Assembly: GCA_034440635.1 (NCBI GenBank)
Contig: JAOTON010001129.1
Span: 744,001 to 808,000, forward strand
From: Lepas anatifera
Taxonomy: Eukaryota > Arthropoda > Thecostraca > Lepadidae
Length of the DNA stretch: 64,000 bases
Reading direction: 5' to 3'
Shown here: positions 1 through 11,449 of the stretch, one piece after another
Position numbering within the stretch: position 1 is the first letter of the stretch
Layout of the letters: the number at the start of each line of letters is the position of its first letter
Made by a program: the position numbers and the translations under genes
The notes under the pieces: model-generated
Databases searched by the model: none
Told to the model about the DNA's origin: nothing
What the model saw: the letters and a program-made list of their open reading frames with translations, nothing else

Positions 1-1382
1 TCGGTGGGCTATTTCCACGTACCAGGGGTCCAGTCTCTCTGGGAGCGGATTTGTTTTGCCTACGCCAACACTTTTCAGCATCGTTAACCCCTAAACCAGT
101 CCCCTACCTTAATACCCTCCTCCCCTTTTTTTGTCACGTCATCCGTTCCGGCGTGTGTTCTCACTGTCAGATCCGGAACGAATGCCCTCAGTAAACATTC
201 TCACCGCCGGGGCCTTACGCTAAGCATGCACTCATAATTCACCTAGACCTAGGGCCATTCTTTCTCGCGCCTCTCACTTGTTCTAAAAATTCTGAGTCCC
301 TCCCCAATTTCATATCCCTCCCGGTGTTTCCGAGATCTGACGGCTAGAGCCCCGTCGGCCAACGCGAGCGGTATGTAGAAGGTTACACTCCTCCTATCCG
401 TGATCGTGGTAGGGTCTTATTTATTCGTGAAAGGGCGTGCATAGAGGATGGCCGGTTCGGCCCCATCTAAGCCCAATCAACCAATTAGGCTGGGCTGCAC
501 ATCCCCCGGCAGAAAGAAGTGGGCGAATTCACCTGGGGCTATGCTTACGCTTTGCTACCGTTTGCGGGCGCAACCGATGGAGGGGCGCGAGTGGTGGGAT
601 CCCCGGTCGGTCAGACTGGTACGACCCGCTACCTGCAGGCCGCTCTAAGGCACCAAACGTTCCTCGTTCTATGGCCTGTCACTCACCCACCGCCAGTTAC
701 TCACGCGCACCCACACCGGCGGCCGCAGCTCCCAGGGCTTGGCTAGGGCCCCACAGGAGGTAACTCAGCTCCGCCCTTCCCCGATGATCCAGTGCTCCTC
801 CTTCCCGCCTCATTTTCTCCCTAAACAGAAACTTACTAAACGCTGGCTGCGTCAAATCCCGCCTGCACGGACCATGCTAGTGGATGCGTCGCTGAGCCGT
901 TGCCCCTAGGGCTTGGAGGTCACGGACATGGGACCACCGGAATGACCGAGTTCCGGCTTTTAATTTTACTAGCCTCCGGGCGTTCACGCCATAGTCTACT
1001 CACAAACAACTTCCTAGCGTGGGGAGCCTCCCTAGGCTCGGTCCTCCCTCGGACCCTACCCGCCCACGAGTCCCACACTGACCGCCCGTCCCTCACGTCG
1101 GCTCCTCCATGGCCCAGCCAGAGCCATGAGTCGACGTCTGCCACGCCTTTTCCGGCTAGGCTATCCCAAAAATTGACAGCTTACCCCCCCCGTCACGAAA
1201 AAAACTTCCTCCGTTACGGCGGAGCCCGCCTGATCCTCTCATCTTCATCGTTTCGGCCTGGCAAGTGTGCAACAAAACGACTGCCAGCAATCTCCGACGT
1301 CCCACGTTCCCTTTTTTTGTGCGATCGGTGCTCCGTGGTTCGGACCAGAAGGTTTCGACAGCGGACAGCATAGCCAGAGGGA
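1..1382. other. No recognised feature; short random-looking ORFs only
   Basis: The stretch is moderately GC-rich and has several short overlapping open frames on both strands (longest about 157 codons). None shows a domain, a repeated motif, a credible codon pattern or similarity to a family I know. I see no tRNA or rRNA signature. It ends where the 158-bp satellite begins. Confidence 0.5.
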
Positions 1383-2675
1383 GCCCGTAGGCTCGAAGTC
1401 TAGAAGGATAGTACCGGGTTAGTAAGACGGGCAGGTGAAGTGATGTAGAGTGAAAGTCGGTTCAAGGGCAATCACAGTGCACGTTTCGGCGCCTCCATGA
1501 CCACCAGGAAGAGGAGAGCCGCCATGACTCTCTTTCGGGAGCCAATGGGCCCGAAGGCTAGAATGATAGTGCCGGATAACTGAAGCAGGCGGTTAAAGTG
1601 ATGTAGAGTGAAGGTCGGTTCAAGGGCAATCACAGTGCACGTTTCGGCGCCTCCGTGACCCCCCAGGAAGAGGAGAGCCGCCATGACTCTCTTTCGGGAG
1701 CCAATGGGCCCGAAGGCTAGAAGGATAGTACCGGGTTACTAAGACGGGCGAGAGGAGTGATGTAAAGTGACGGTCGGTTCAAGGGCAATCACAGTGCACG
1801 TTTCGGCGCCTCCGTGACCCCCAGGAAGAGGAGAGCCGCCATGACTCTCTTTCGGGAGCCAATGGGCCCGGAGGCTAGAATGATAGTGTCGGATTACTGA
1901 GGCAGGCGGTTAAAGTGATGTAGAGTGAAGGTCGGTTCAAGGGCAATCACAGTGCACGTTTCGGCGCCTCCGTGACCCCTAGGAAGAGGAGAGCCGCCAT
2001 GACTCTCTTTCGGGAGCCAATGGGCCCGAAGGCTAGAAGGATAGTACCGGGTTACTAAGACGGGCGAGAGGAGTGATGTAAAGTGACGGTCGGTTCAAGG
2101 GCAATCACAGTGCACCTTTCGGCGCCTCCGTGACCCCCAGGAAGAGGAGAGCCGCCATGACTCTCTTTCGGGAGCCAATGGGCCCGGAGGCTAGAAGGAT
2201 AGTACCGGGTTGCTAAGACGGGCGGGAGGAGTGATGTAAAGTGACGGTCGGTTCAAGGGCAATCACAGTGCACGTTTCGGCGCCTCCGTGACCCCCAGGA
2301 AGAGGAGAGCCGCCATGACTCTCTTTCGGGAGCCAATGGGCCCGAAGGCTAGAATGATAGAGCCGGATTACTGAGGCGGGCGGTTAAAGTGATGTAGAGT
2401 GAAGGTCGGTTCAAGGGCAATCACAGTGCACGTTTCGGCGCCTCCGTGACCCCCAGGAAGAGGAGAGCCGCCATGACTCTCTTTCGGGAGCCAATGGGCC
2501 CGAAGGCTAGAATGACAGTGCCGGATTACTGAGGCGGGCGGTTAAAGTGACGTAGAGTGAAGGTCGGTTCAAGGGCAATCACAGTGCACGTTTCGGCGCC
2601 TCCGTGACCCCCAGGAAGAGGAGAGCCGCCATGACTCTCTTCCGGGAACCAATGGGCCCGAAGGCTAGAAGGATA
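1383..2675 (+). repeat. 158-bp satellite array, about 8 copies in two sub-types
   Basis: The landmark 'gccatgactctctttcggg' recurs at 1521, 1680, 1838, 1996, 2154, 2312, 2470 and 2628, giving a period of 158 bp (159 once). Copies fall into two types by the segment before 'ggtcggttcaagggcaatc': type A has '..ggcggttaaagtgatgtagagtg', split here as ggcggttaaagtg / atgtagagtg, and type B has 'gacgggcgagaggagtg'. The order is roughly B A B A B B A A, followed by a ninth truncated copy ending at 2675. The period is not a multiple of three, so the short frames through it are not coding. 'ggttcaagggc' faintly recalls a pol III box B, but no box A accompanies it. Confidence 0.95.
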
Positions 2676-3530
2676 GAAAAGGCACGGCCATGGCACATAG
2701 GATAGCGTTTCAATAATTCTTACGTCTTTATTGTACTATGCCATGTGCGATTGAGAGGACGAAATGGTGTTGAAGGGAGCTTGGTCCGAACCATGTTGCA
2801 CGACTGCGCTGCTTTGACAGCCCCTCTTCCCTTGCTTGGAACCTTTGGAGGCATATGGGCGTCTCCAAATGCTATTCGCGGTTTTGAGTGTGCTTTAGCC
2901 TATCTTGAGCGGCATGTTTGCGTGAGGTTGTAGGCTCATCCGCACCTACCCCAAAACTTTTTAAAACTGCACCGATGGGTACTCTAATAATTATGGGCAC
3001 GCGCCCGGGCCCTCCAGTCACCCCCTTTCGTGCCCCCGAGAGACATCCTAAATCCGTCGCTGCCACCCACCGAATCCCGTCGTAAGGATTTACTGCTGTA
3101 CTGGTTTCCCGACAGGCGCGCAAGCCCCTCCCTTCTTGCCTGTATGCGCCAATGGGGGGGCCGCCCGGCCCCCGGAGGAGCGGGAATTATCCCCTGACAT
3201 GGTGGCGCATGCGCTCACTCCAGTCATATCTTAACCACGGCATAGTGCACTTCGCAGACAAGGACCTGACCTAGATTTAGTTTACGGCTTGAATTGCCCG
3301 ACCTAACCTATTTTGTCCCGCACATCCCACTTGCGACTGGGGTGAGGCGAATGGACAGTTCTATAACGCTCGGTCCCAACAGCCAGCATTAAAAAAAAAT
3401 CAGACAACCCAATGTTGCGTCTTTGTTTTGCATAAAAAGGGAAAACGCTCCAGAGCTCTTGAACTTAGCACCAGCGCCGAAGGTTGGTTTGTAAGCTTAA
3501 GCCTTGGCTTCTACTATTTAAGATCATATT
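2676..3530. other. Unassigned spacer with a solo hAT-like end and a GC palindrome
   Basis: No gene is seen. 'taaatccgtcgctg' at about 3051-3064 looks like the right end of an hAT-type MITE (reverse complement CAGCGACGGATTTA), but I could not find the matching left end. At 3156-3176 there is a strongly self-complementary G/C run (gggccgcccggccc). Confidence 0.4.
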
Positions 3531-4450
3531 TACTTTGCATTGCATCTATTTAGGAAGCTCCGAGCCTTCGGCCCTGACAAAATAGGTGCGATAAAAAAAC
3601 GAATCAACCAAAGAGGCAAGCCTGCTTGCTTACGACTGGGTCGGGAGAAAATCGGAACTTATAAAACACTTGATCCAAACAGCAGCATTCTGAAACCGGC
3701 TTTTGAAAGCTTAAGCCCGCGCTCCGTCTATTAAGATAAGAATTACATTGCGTTGCGGCTATTTAGAAGGGTGCAAGCTTTCTTGCCTTCGACCGGGTCG
3801 GGACAAAATCAAAACTTTTAGCACACCCGATCCAAACGGCAAGTATTCTAGAAAGGCATGCTAAAAATGTTCCATATTCGAGGGGGCCAATAGAAAAAAG
3901 CGATGTCCCGGAGCCTTTATACTCAGGACCAGCACTGAAGATTGGCCTTTGAAAGCTTATGCCCAAGCTTCCGCTAATTAAGGCAAATTTGTCTTCGCAT
4001 GTCAGTTATTTAGAAAACTCCGATCCCCAGGCTTTGACTTATTAGGCGCCGTTATAAAATCAGTACGAGAAAAATGCTGCGTTTTGGATACTTAAACCCA
4101 AACCTCGACTTTTAAGACGAAAATGTATTTGCATTGGAACCGTGCACAAAGCTTCGAGCTCCAGACCCTGACATAATAGGTGCTATAAAAAACCGAAACC
4201 AAAATAAGGCAGCAATCCTTTTTGCTTTCACCCGGGTAGAGACAAAATCGGAACTTTTAAGACAGTCGATCCAATCCCAAGCATTCTGAAATTGGTTTTT
4301 GGAAAGCTTAAGCCCGAGCTTCGTCTATTAAGATGAGAATTGCATTGCGTTGCAACCCTTGAGGGGTGCTCCGAGCCCCAAGCATCGACATAATAGATGC
4401 GAGTATAAAATCAGAACGACAAAAGATCGGTTTTGAATGCTTAAATCGCA
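3530..4450 (+). repeat. Degenerate tandem repeat, unit about 0.2 kb
   Basis: Each unit carries a block like 'gcattgc..ctatttag', then 'gctccgagcc..ggccctgac', an A-rich stretch, and 'agcttaagcccgagcttcg'. Unit starts near 3537, 3751, 3994, 4132 and 4346 give spacings of about 214, 243, 138 and 214 bp, so one unit is internally deleted. A further detached unit with the same opening lies at 5670-5760, immediately after the family R copy. I see no coding potential. Confidence 0.75.
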
Positions 4451-4460
4451 ACTTCGGCTA

Positions 4461-4520
4461 TTAACCCTTGCCCCGGTGGCGGGTACGAGCCACCTTCGTC
4501 CTGGTAGGGGGCTAAAAAGG
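4461..4520 (-). repeat. Reverse-oriented 3' end of a family R repeat with hairpin
   Basis: Read on the minus strand this ends in a block like the other family R termini, 'ACCGGGGCAAGGGTTAA'. It is preceded by a hairpin with stem GGTGGC/GCCACC at 4475-4494. A second imperfect hairpin (GTCCT..AGGAC) follows at about 4498-4532. Confidence 0.55.
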
Positions 4521-4549
4521 ACTCCCCCCGATCTCAAAAACTAAGAGAG

Positions 4550-5660
4550 CTAGAAAAAAGCGCAAAACCGCAATCGAAAGCTATTCAAAAATGATATCGA
4601 AAATACTTCGGTCATTTCCTTTTTTGGTCAATATTAAGGTCACCAGAGGTCAAAATAGGTCAAAATCGCTAATATGAGGTGTACTAAGAAAACGTCATAT
4701 ATCTCAGAAACTATGATAGCTAGAAACATTTTTCTAGCACCATTCGAAAGCTCTTGAGTTGCTCTTTCATCACAGTGGCATTCATTTTCGTGTCAGGTCA
4801 AAGCCTAGGGAGCTACAGGTCACTGAATATTGGGCATATTCTTGGGAATGTCCATAGCCTCCCATGCATAAGGGTGTTTCTTTTTTCGCTAATAACTTCC
4901 AAACCAAACAAGATACAGCCATAGTTGATGCACCATTGCAATCCTCTTGTCAATACGAATCGAATGATATATAATATTGCTATGCCAGGTCAAATTTAAG
5001 AATTTGACCTGACCCAGGACAACGGTCTGACCCAACTTGACCTGGTATAGTCATGATGTATATCATTTGACTTACAGTGACTATACAAACACTTTGGTGA
5101 CAAAATAAAAGTTCTATCTTAGTTTATTTTAAATTTATAGAGTAAAACACCCAAAAAAAAGCTTATTTGACCTAAAGTGACCTTTTAAAGGTCCCAACTC
5201 AACATTTTGGCATAAACTTCAGAAATGGGCTAAGATCAAATCGTAACCGATGTTTGAAGATGATTCCATCCATACTTACTGAGAAAAGCTCGTTTCGTGA
5301 TTTTCCCCATGTATTTACAATGGGGAGGTCATGCTCTGCACATGACCTTAGGTCACCAATATAAAAAATCCCGGAACAAATTTTGTAGCTCCTGGTGGGC
5401 CCAATATGTGGTATAAGCTTGAACTTGATCGATTAACCCTTCTTTTAGTTATGCGGTCCTAAGCATTTTTTGAGGTGAGGTCACTTCACCTGGCCTGGTG
5501 ACCTGACCTGACATGACCTTGGGTTAAAATTTTCAGGAAAGATGTAAAAATGATGAAGGAACAGCTAGACCAAGTTTGGCGGCGCTGCGCGCCGCTGTTT
5601 TTTTATCACTTCGGAAAAACCCGAGGAAGGTCTAAAAAGACCCCCCCACCCGGGCGAAGG
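4550..5660 (+). repeat. Family R dispersed repeat, copy A (AGGTCA/TGACCT-rich)
   Basis: This copy aligns by eye with 14850-15775 over several hundred bases. Shared landmarks in order include 'cccatgtatttacaatgg', 'gaggtcatg', 'caccaatataaaaaatccc', 'gaggtgaggtcactt', 'ggtgacctgacct' and a GC hairpin. It is packed with the hexamer AGGTCA or its complement. It ends with hairpin GCGGCGC-tgc-GCGCCGC (5579-5595), a second hairpin GGTCT-aaaa-AGACC (5629-5642) and 'ACCCGGGCGAAGGTAAA'. No ORF of note occurs. I infer a non-autonomous mobile repeat of unknown class. Confidence 0.8.
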
Positions 5661-6640
5661 TAAAGATGATACTTTGCTTTGCGTTGCAGCTATTTAGAGA
5701 GCTCCAGGCCCCAGGCCCTGACAAAACAGATGCAAAGATAAAAAAGAATAGCAAACGCAAAAAAAACATGACGCTGCTTATCATACTGGCTTTAAAACGA
5801 ATTAAAACTATGAAGCGGCGAGAATTCGCCCCTCTGTTAGCGATCCTATTGTTTATGCACAAGTACTACTTGGCGACAGAATTTGGCCAAACTTTGATGC
5901 GTGATTATTACAGCCCGATTCGGTGTGGCGGCGCGGGAGAGAATCGGCCGGCTAGAGGACAATTTTTACTTACAGCTCGTGGAAATTTCTAGTCGTGCGG
6001 TTATGTCAACATCGTAATGGTCGTGATGGGCCCCGCCCATTGCTGATCATGAGTTTCAGCCGAATTTACGATCGAAAAAAGGGTGTGAACTAATTTGCTA
6101 ACTCGTAGTATTTTTCCTGTATTTTTTTGTCCCATAACGGCGAGGCATGAGGGTGTTTGTTTTGTAAGCGGCCAAAGGAAAGCCGTGATAACGAATGAAT
6201 ACTCGTCGTAATTACGGCAATGAGCCGCCCACCCCATTGCTCGACTGTCCTATTGCTTCCAGTAAGGCCCTCTGCAGGAAAAAGCTTTATTTCCCCCTTT
6301 CATCCTTGTATTCAATTGACATTTCGCGCACCAAAAGCGAACGTTACAGTGGTAGAAAACACACTAACGTGGTCGAACTGGGTTAAAATGCACATTCCAT
6401 TGTCTCCGAATTCCATATTTATGCCGGTGCAGAACTGCCCGCTGACGCCCAAGTCCACATACACAATCACATTACCCCCTCCCCCGTGCCTTCCAAGATT
6501 TCATCCACCCCCTGCCGGGTAGGCGCTCCAAAGCTCGGCTCATTTTTCACAAAATGTAAAAATTTTGAGGGTGGGGGGAGGGGAGGTGGGTAAGACCGTT
6601 CCGCATAGCGGACTCACTTGTTCGTTGGTGTCGCTCGCTC
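5660..6640. other. No recognised feature beyond one stray ~0.2-kb repeat unit
   Basis: The first 100 bp repeats the opening of the 3530-4450 tandem unit. The remainder holds only short unremarkable frames and a G-rich stretch at about 6568-6592. Confidence 0.45.
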
Positions 6641-6649
6641 CCGGAGTGC

Positions 6650-7060
6650 CGGTCTGTCTCACACGACGGCCCCCGGCTGAATGCCTCTGTCTTCAATCAA
6701 TCTGACCTTAATCGGGCTTCATCTCGAGTCTCGCCATCCCACACGCCGGCCCCTGGCTGCATGCTTCTCTCCAGCACGGCGGCCCCCGGCTGAATCCTCC
6801 GCCTCACATGGTGCCCTGCGTCTGAGCCCTCCGGCTTCCACCACCTCCTCTCCTTGAATCTGCTTCTGCCCCGGCGGCCCCCGGCCGAATTACTCCACCT
6901 CACATGGTGCTCCTTTCGTCTCTTAATCAATCTGCCTTCAACGCGGGCCTATGGTTCCCTGCGTCCGAGCCCCTCCGGCTTCCACAACGCCCTCTCCTTG
7001 AATGCCTCCCTCCTCTCGCCTCTCTCTCCTCCTTTCCTCGGAGCTTTTGCCTAGCTTATC
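6650..7060 (+). repeat. Degenerate GC/CT-rich repeat region
   Basis: Phrases such as 'ggcccccggctgaat', 'cctcacatggtgc', 'ccctccggcttccac' and 'ctctccttgaat' each recur two or three times at irregular spacing. This suggests an old minisatellite of roughly 100-130 bp broken by indels. The short overlapping frames are a by-product of low stop-codon density. Confidence 0.55.
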
Positions 7061-8555
7061 TCGCTGGTTCCGTGGGGCCTTCCCATTGGCCAATTCGCTT
7101 CCGGGTACCGGCTGACTGGCCTTCTGCTCCGCGTTCCTGCCCCCTCTGTTTGACACGGGGCAATGGCGGTCGTCGACCCTTGCCGTCCCGCGTCGCCGTC
7201 GCTGGCCTGGACCCATAGCTGCTTCCGAGCGGTCTGCTCCTTTCACGCAGTGCCGCACGAGGGGTTCGTGCACCGTTCTTTTGAAGGGGGGGAGAAGAAT
7301 AGTGCCGAAAAGAATAATGAAAAGACAATAGCTGGGAGAGCCTTCCCGGCAGAGGTTTACAACGCACATCTATAATTACCCTTAACTTCCCCTGGGCTCC
7401 GCCGGTATATTACCGTCTGCGCCGCTTTCGTGGCGGCATATGCCCGTTTTTACACAAAAAAACACTCATTCACTAACACGCTGACACTTCAGGAAATTGG
7501 TTCCGGAACAATGAGAACAGTCAGCCCGTCCCCCTGTGTGCGCCGTACATAGTGTGCGATAGGTTTTCTAACATTCAGCTTAAGAGTGATAAAAATACAG
7601 ACTATCCAAGGCTGTGGGTAAATTACTGAGACAGGTCAATGACACTCTTTGGTTTCGTGGTACAGTTTTTTTTTCTTTAAGTTACCAGCCAATTTTCTTC
7701 CTGGGCATCATGTTGGCCTCAAAACCATAGCATGGTACCATAGGGAAGAGCCATATAGAGACACGACGAAATAAAGTAAGCACAAAGAAAAACACAAAAA
7801 GGAATAAAAAACCAGTGGCCAAAAGCCCGGCACATAGCATGATAGGAGTCTAGACACGGAATTTTGGCACAGCTCGGTGACCTGAGGTGAACTCGTGGGT
7901 TCGACAGCCGTTGCCATGGTAACGGTAGGCCAGGTGCCGAAACTCCCACTTGCTGCGGACTATATCTCCAGTGGCGGCTCCAGGCTCGTAAAACTGGGAC
8001 CGAGGCACTGGCATCCGGAGCGGACTTGAAAGTGTAAAAAACGGAACCTGTGGCTTGTCAGGAAAACAAAAAAATGGAATTGTGAACCCGGTGCCCACTC
8101 GTGATTTCGAAATCTGCCACTGTCCAGCCAGCAAGCGTCACTCCCGGAAGTTTTCGGGCATGGACCAGGTCGCGCTGCTGGTGAACAACAGCTTACCCCT
8201 CCCCCTGCGTGGTGTCAGCACGCGTTTGTTTGTTCCTGAGGGACAGCGGTACTCGGCCGACAGCGCTGGTCTGGCTGCGTGGCGATGCGGCTGAAGCGTA
8301 GACGGCTTTGATTTCTGCCCCGTGTACGTTCAGGTCTTCATTGGATCGGAATCATGTGACGGGTGCCGTCACAGAGACCTGGGGGTGGGATTAACTGACC
8401 AACTGGAAAGATGACAAAATAAGGAAAGAGCCACTTTATCTTTATTTGTATCGCCCAATAGTCGCCATTGCGCCTTGTGTGCTCACCAAATAATTCCCAA
8501 CTTGAAGTTGTCAGTGGTGATTATTACTTCCGGTACAATCTGGCGCCCTGATGAC
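7061..8555. other. No recognised feature
   Basis: Short frames exist on both strands (up to about 143 codons on the minus strand at 6938-7369, rich in R/G/E). They have no domain, and their composition follows local GC skew. I see no RNA gene. Confidence 0.45.
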
Positions 8556-8559
8556 TTCA

Positions 8560-8992
8560 CGTGCTGCTCGTGACCAGGGGCCATTCCCGTACATAGCTGT
8601 TCGTAACCAGGGGCCATTCCCGTACATAGCTGTTCGTGACCCGAGGCCATTCCCATGCATGACTGCTCGTGACCAGGGGCCATTCCCATACATGACTGCT
8701 CGTGACCAGGGGTCATTCCCATACATGACTGCTCGTGACCAGGGGCTATTCCCATACATGACTGCTCGTGACCCGAGGCCATATTCCCATACATGACTGC
8801 TCGTGACCAGGGGCCATTCCCGTACATAGCTGTTCGTAACCAGGGGCCATTCCCGTACATAGCTGTTCGTGACCCGAGGCCATTCCCATACATGACTGCT
8901 CGTGACCAGGGAACATTCCCATACATGACTGCTCATGACCAGGGGTCATTCCCATACATGACTGCTCGTGACCAGGGGCCATTCTCAAACAT
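8560..8992 (+). repeat. 33-bp minisatellite, about 13 copies
   Basis: The unit is 33 bp, built around 'ccattcccatacatgac' and 'tgctcgtgaccagggg'. Two variants alternate: 'catacatgactgctcg' and 'gtacatagctgttcg'. A block of two 'gtacatagctgttcg' units followed by 'gacccgaggcc' occurs at about 8590-8650 and again at 8820-8885, so a multi-unit block was duplicated. One copy has a 2-bp insertion (near 8780). Because 33 is a multiple of three, long repetitive frames such as MTARDQGPFPY repeats appear on both strands. I do not treat them as genes. Confidence 0.95.
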
Positions 8993-10540
8993 GGTGCTTG
9001 GAATTTTCAGAATAGACAGAAAGGTGCGCTCATCAAAAATAAGAAAAATATGATCTGCTGATCATTGGTTTGTAGAATGAATAAGAACTCAGCAGTTTTC
9101 AAACTTCCAATAGACTGGGTGATATTGTGCGTCCGTTCCATGATACCTCGCTTCTGAAAATCTCGTAATTCACGAGCCATGGACCCCGAAAATTGGTGCA
9201 AAAGGACAGGAATGAGACGATGCGGTGGCGCTTCTCCTTTTCAGACTCCGGACGCGTCGTTTAGGCTCTGAAGCCTGACTTCCCTGCCCTAATACAAACA
9301 TATATTCTTCTACGAAGCAGTGACCCGAAAAACGGCAGTGGGCGTTACAGCGCCTGCTCATTGCAGTCATTTCTCATCCGTACCAAAGACTTGGCCAAAG
9401 AAGTTGGCGGCGGGGCCGCAGTGGTTTATCACTGCCAATTACACAGTCCCAGGGCGGCAGCCAGCGGCGCTGCTCAAACGCTAAACTGATTACGTTGGCT
9501 CACGGCACGAAACAAAACGGCGGGGCAAGCCAAGTTTTACATGCCTTAGAGAACAAGCACCGTGATAAATGATGCCGTAGTTTTATGCATTGATGTATTT
9601 CATGTATTCATTTTACTTGCGCTATCAAACTCCGCTCGAGAAGACAACCCAAGCGGCACAATAGGCCCGACATTGGGAAACCTGACAAATTCATTTTTTC
9701 TTTAGATAACAGAGCGTGGGTGCGTGCGAGCGTATGTGTGGGTGTGGAGGTGGAGGTGTGCCGAGAAATGGAATTTCGGACATTCTGAGCTATTTTGTGA
9801 CGCATTATACCTGTCGGAATGGAGTCAGGAAGGGGCCTGCTCTATACCCACCTTTCAAACCAAAAAACTCCGATTTCAGAAAACTGGGAATAAATAGGAA
9901 TTTAGTAATCAGCCTCTGCTTGTTAAAATCGGTACCTTCATGACTTTGTTTTAGCCTTCGTTGTGAATCTGATGTCAGCTTCAGTTTGAATGCTTGGCGA
10001 ATGCGGTTTGAATGGAGAAAGAGCTTGCACAGATCCATGATAGCATGGGGAGGTTGAACCATTAAAGCGGTGCGAAGATACCAAGTTAGTCAGGGCCACA
10101 TGGTGCACGTTAGGCCATTTTTTAATGTTTTATTTTTATTAGGTTTCTCGACTTTTCCCGTTCTATTGTCCGAGTGGAGTCGTTTGGTAATTCATTTTCC
10201 AAATCGGAATGTATTAAGGCCTGCATCATGGGACCTGAAGATATGTTTTCTTTAAGAACGGCTATTTTGAGGACCACTCTGGCTTGCACTGTAATTATTA
10301 TAATTTCAAAGGTGTTTTTACAAGCCTAATCCTGCAAAAATAAGCATATAAGCATTTTGAAGTCTTAAGAGTGTCATAAACCAAAGGAATAATGCCTCTG
10401 TAAGCGACGATAGAAAGGCTAATTTTCCTTTATGAGACATCGATCAGCATATTCTTCAACTCACTGCTGCAAATACCTTGAGTGGTAAAATGAGTAAAAC
10501 AACAAAAACAGCTGTGGACTGGACACGATGGTTATATGGA
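8993..10540. other. No recognised feature; short GT-rich tract
   Basis: Nothing gene-like is seen on either strand. A GT/GA-rich tract at 9716-9765 is a degenerate simple repeat. Confidence 0.45.
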
Positions 10541-10774
10541 ATTTGAGGCTTATTTTCCGTTTCAAAAACGTTTAGTTTTAATGGGTTTGCACCTTTCTGT
10601 AACCACGTTCGGGCGAAAACTGTCATTTTCCTTTCATAACTCTTTTGTTTATGCTGGAGTTTTCTACAGACAGTGACGTAATAACAGACGTTAGCAGCCT
10701 AATATGCATCCAAAAATGCAATGCTCTACCATAACAACTATGGCCAGTAGCTTAGCTTTTAACGTACAATGTTT

Positions 10775-11042
10775 CATAGGCGGATCCAGGATTGCCGATC
10801 GGGGGGGCACCTTCCCGGGGGGGCGCCATCCGGACCGGGGGGCGCCATCCGGACCAGGGGGCGCCACTTATGACCGGCAAAAGCTATCAGGTGGGTGCCA
10901 AATCCTATCGGTGGGCGCCGACTTTCGCATCCTGGGGGGGGATGGGAAGCGACATTTCAGGGGGCGCCATCGACCTTTCAGGGGGCGCCGAGGGTCGATC
11001 GGGGGGCACGTGCCTCCCCCTTGCCCCCTGGATCCGCCTATG
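10775..11042. mobile_element. hAT-type MITE, 268 bp, with 8-bp TSD
   Basis: The left end is CATAGGCGGATCCAGG (10775-10790) and the right end is its exact complement (11027-11042). It is flanked by identical 8-bp direct repeats CAATGTTT at 10767-10774 and 11043-11050. An 8-bp duplication with C-A-G-G-like ends is typical of hAT. The interior is G-rich with a short 'ggcgccatccggacc' direct repeat and no transposase. Confidence 0.92.
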
Positions 11043-11449
11043 CAATGTTTTACTCTACCGCGTCGAAGTTACTGTCCCGCAACCTCTCCGCTCGCCGCGG
11101 CACCGTCTCGATGTCGCGCATCCTTCTCCACAATAACGTTTCGTTTCCCTCTCTTCTGTGGCATTGCAGGAAAAGCACAATAGTGAATTTTGGAGTGCAA
11201 TTGCGGACTTTATTTGAGATAAAAAACTGGTTTTCGCGGTGGGGAATTATTTTCGAATAAAAAGCGTCAAAGTTTTGTGGTTCTAATGGCGGGCAGCGCT
11301 GCCAGAGGTCAGAGACGACAATGTCCAAGCTTTTGGGCCATCTAAGGAACTGAAGGTATCAGAGCTCCCAACTGTGAGACATGTTTTTAGATTTGGTCAA
11401 CTGCTTCAACAGAGGAACGTTTCAAATAGAAGGCAATATTCAGCACGGA

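Noticed and set aside
437..763. 108-codon frame as a gene
   Set aside because: Overlapped by two other open frames, no domain, and composition follows local GC content.
6938..7369. 143-codon arginine-rich minus frame
   Set aside because: Low-complexity R/G/E content in a CT-skewed region, no motif, and a second frame on the same strand is just as open.
8483..9053. Repetitive frames of 80-147 codons on both strands
   Set aside because: They follow from a 33-bp repeat without stops and have no unique coding part.
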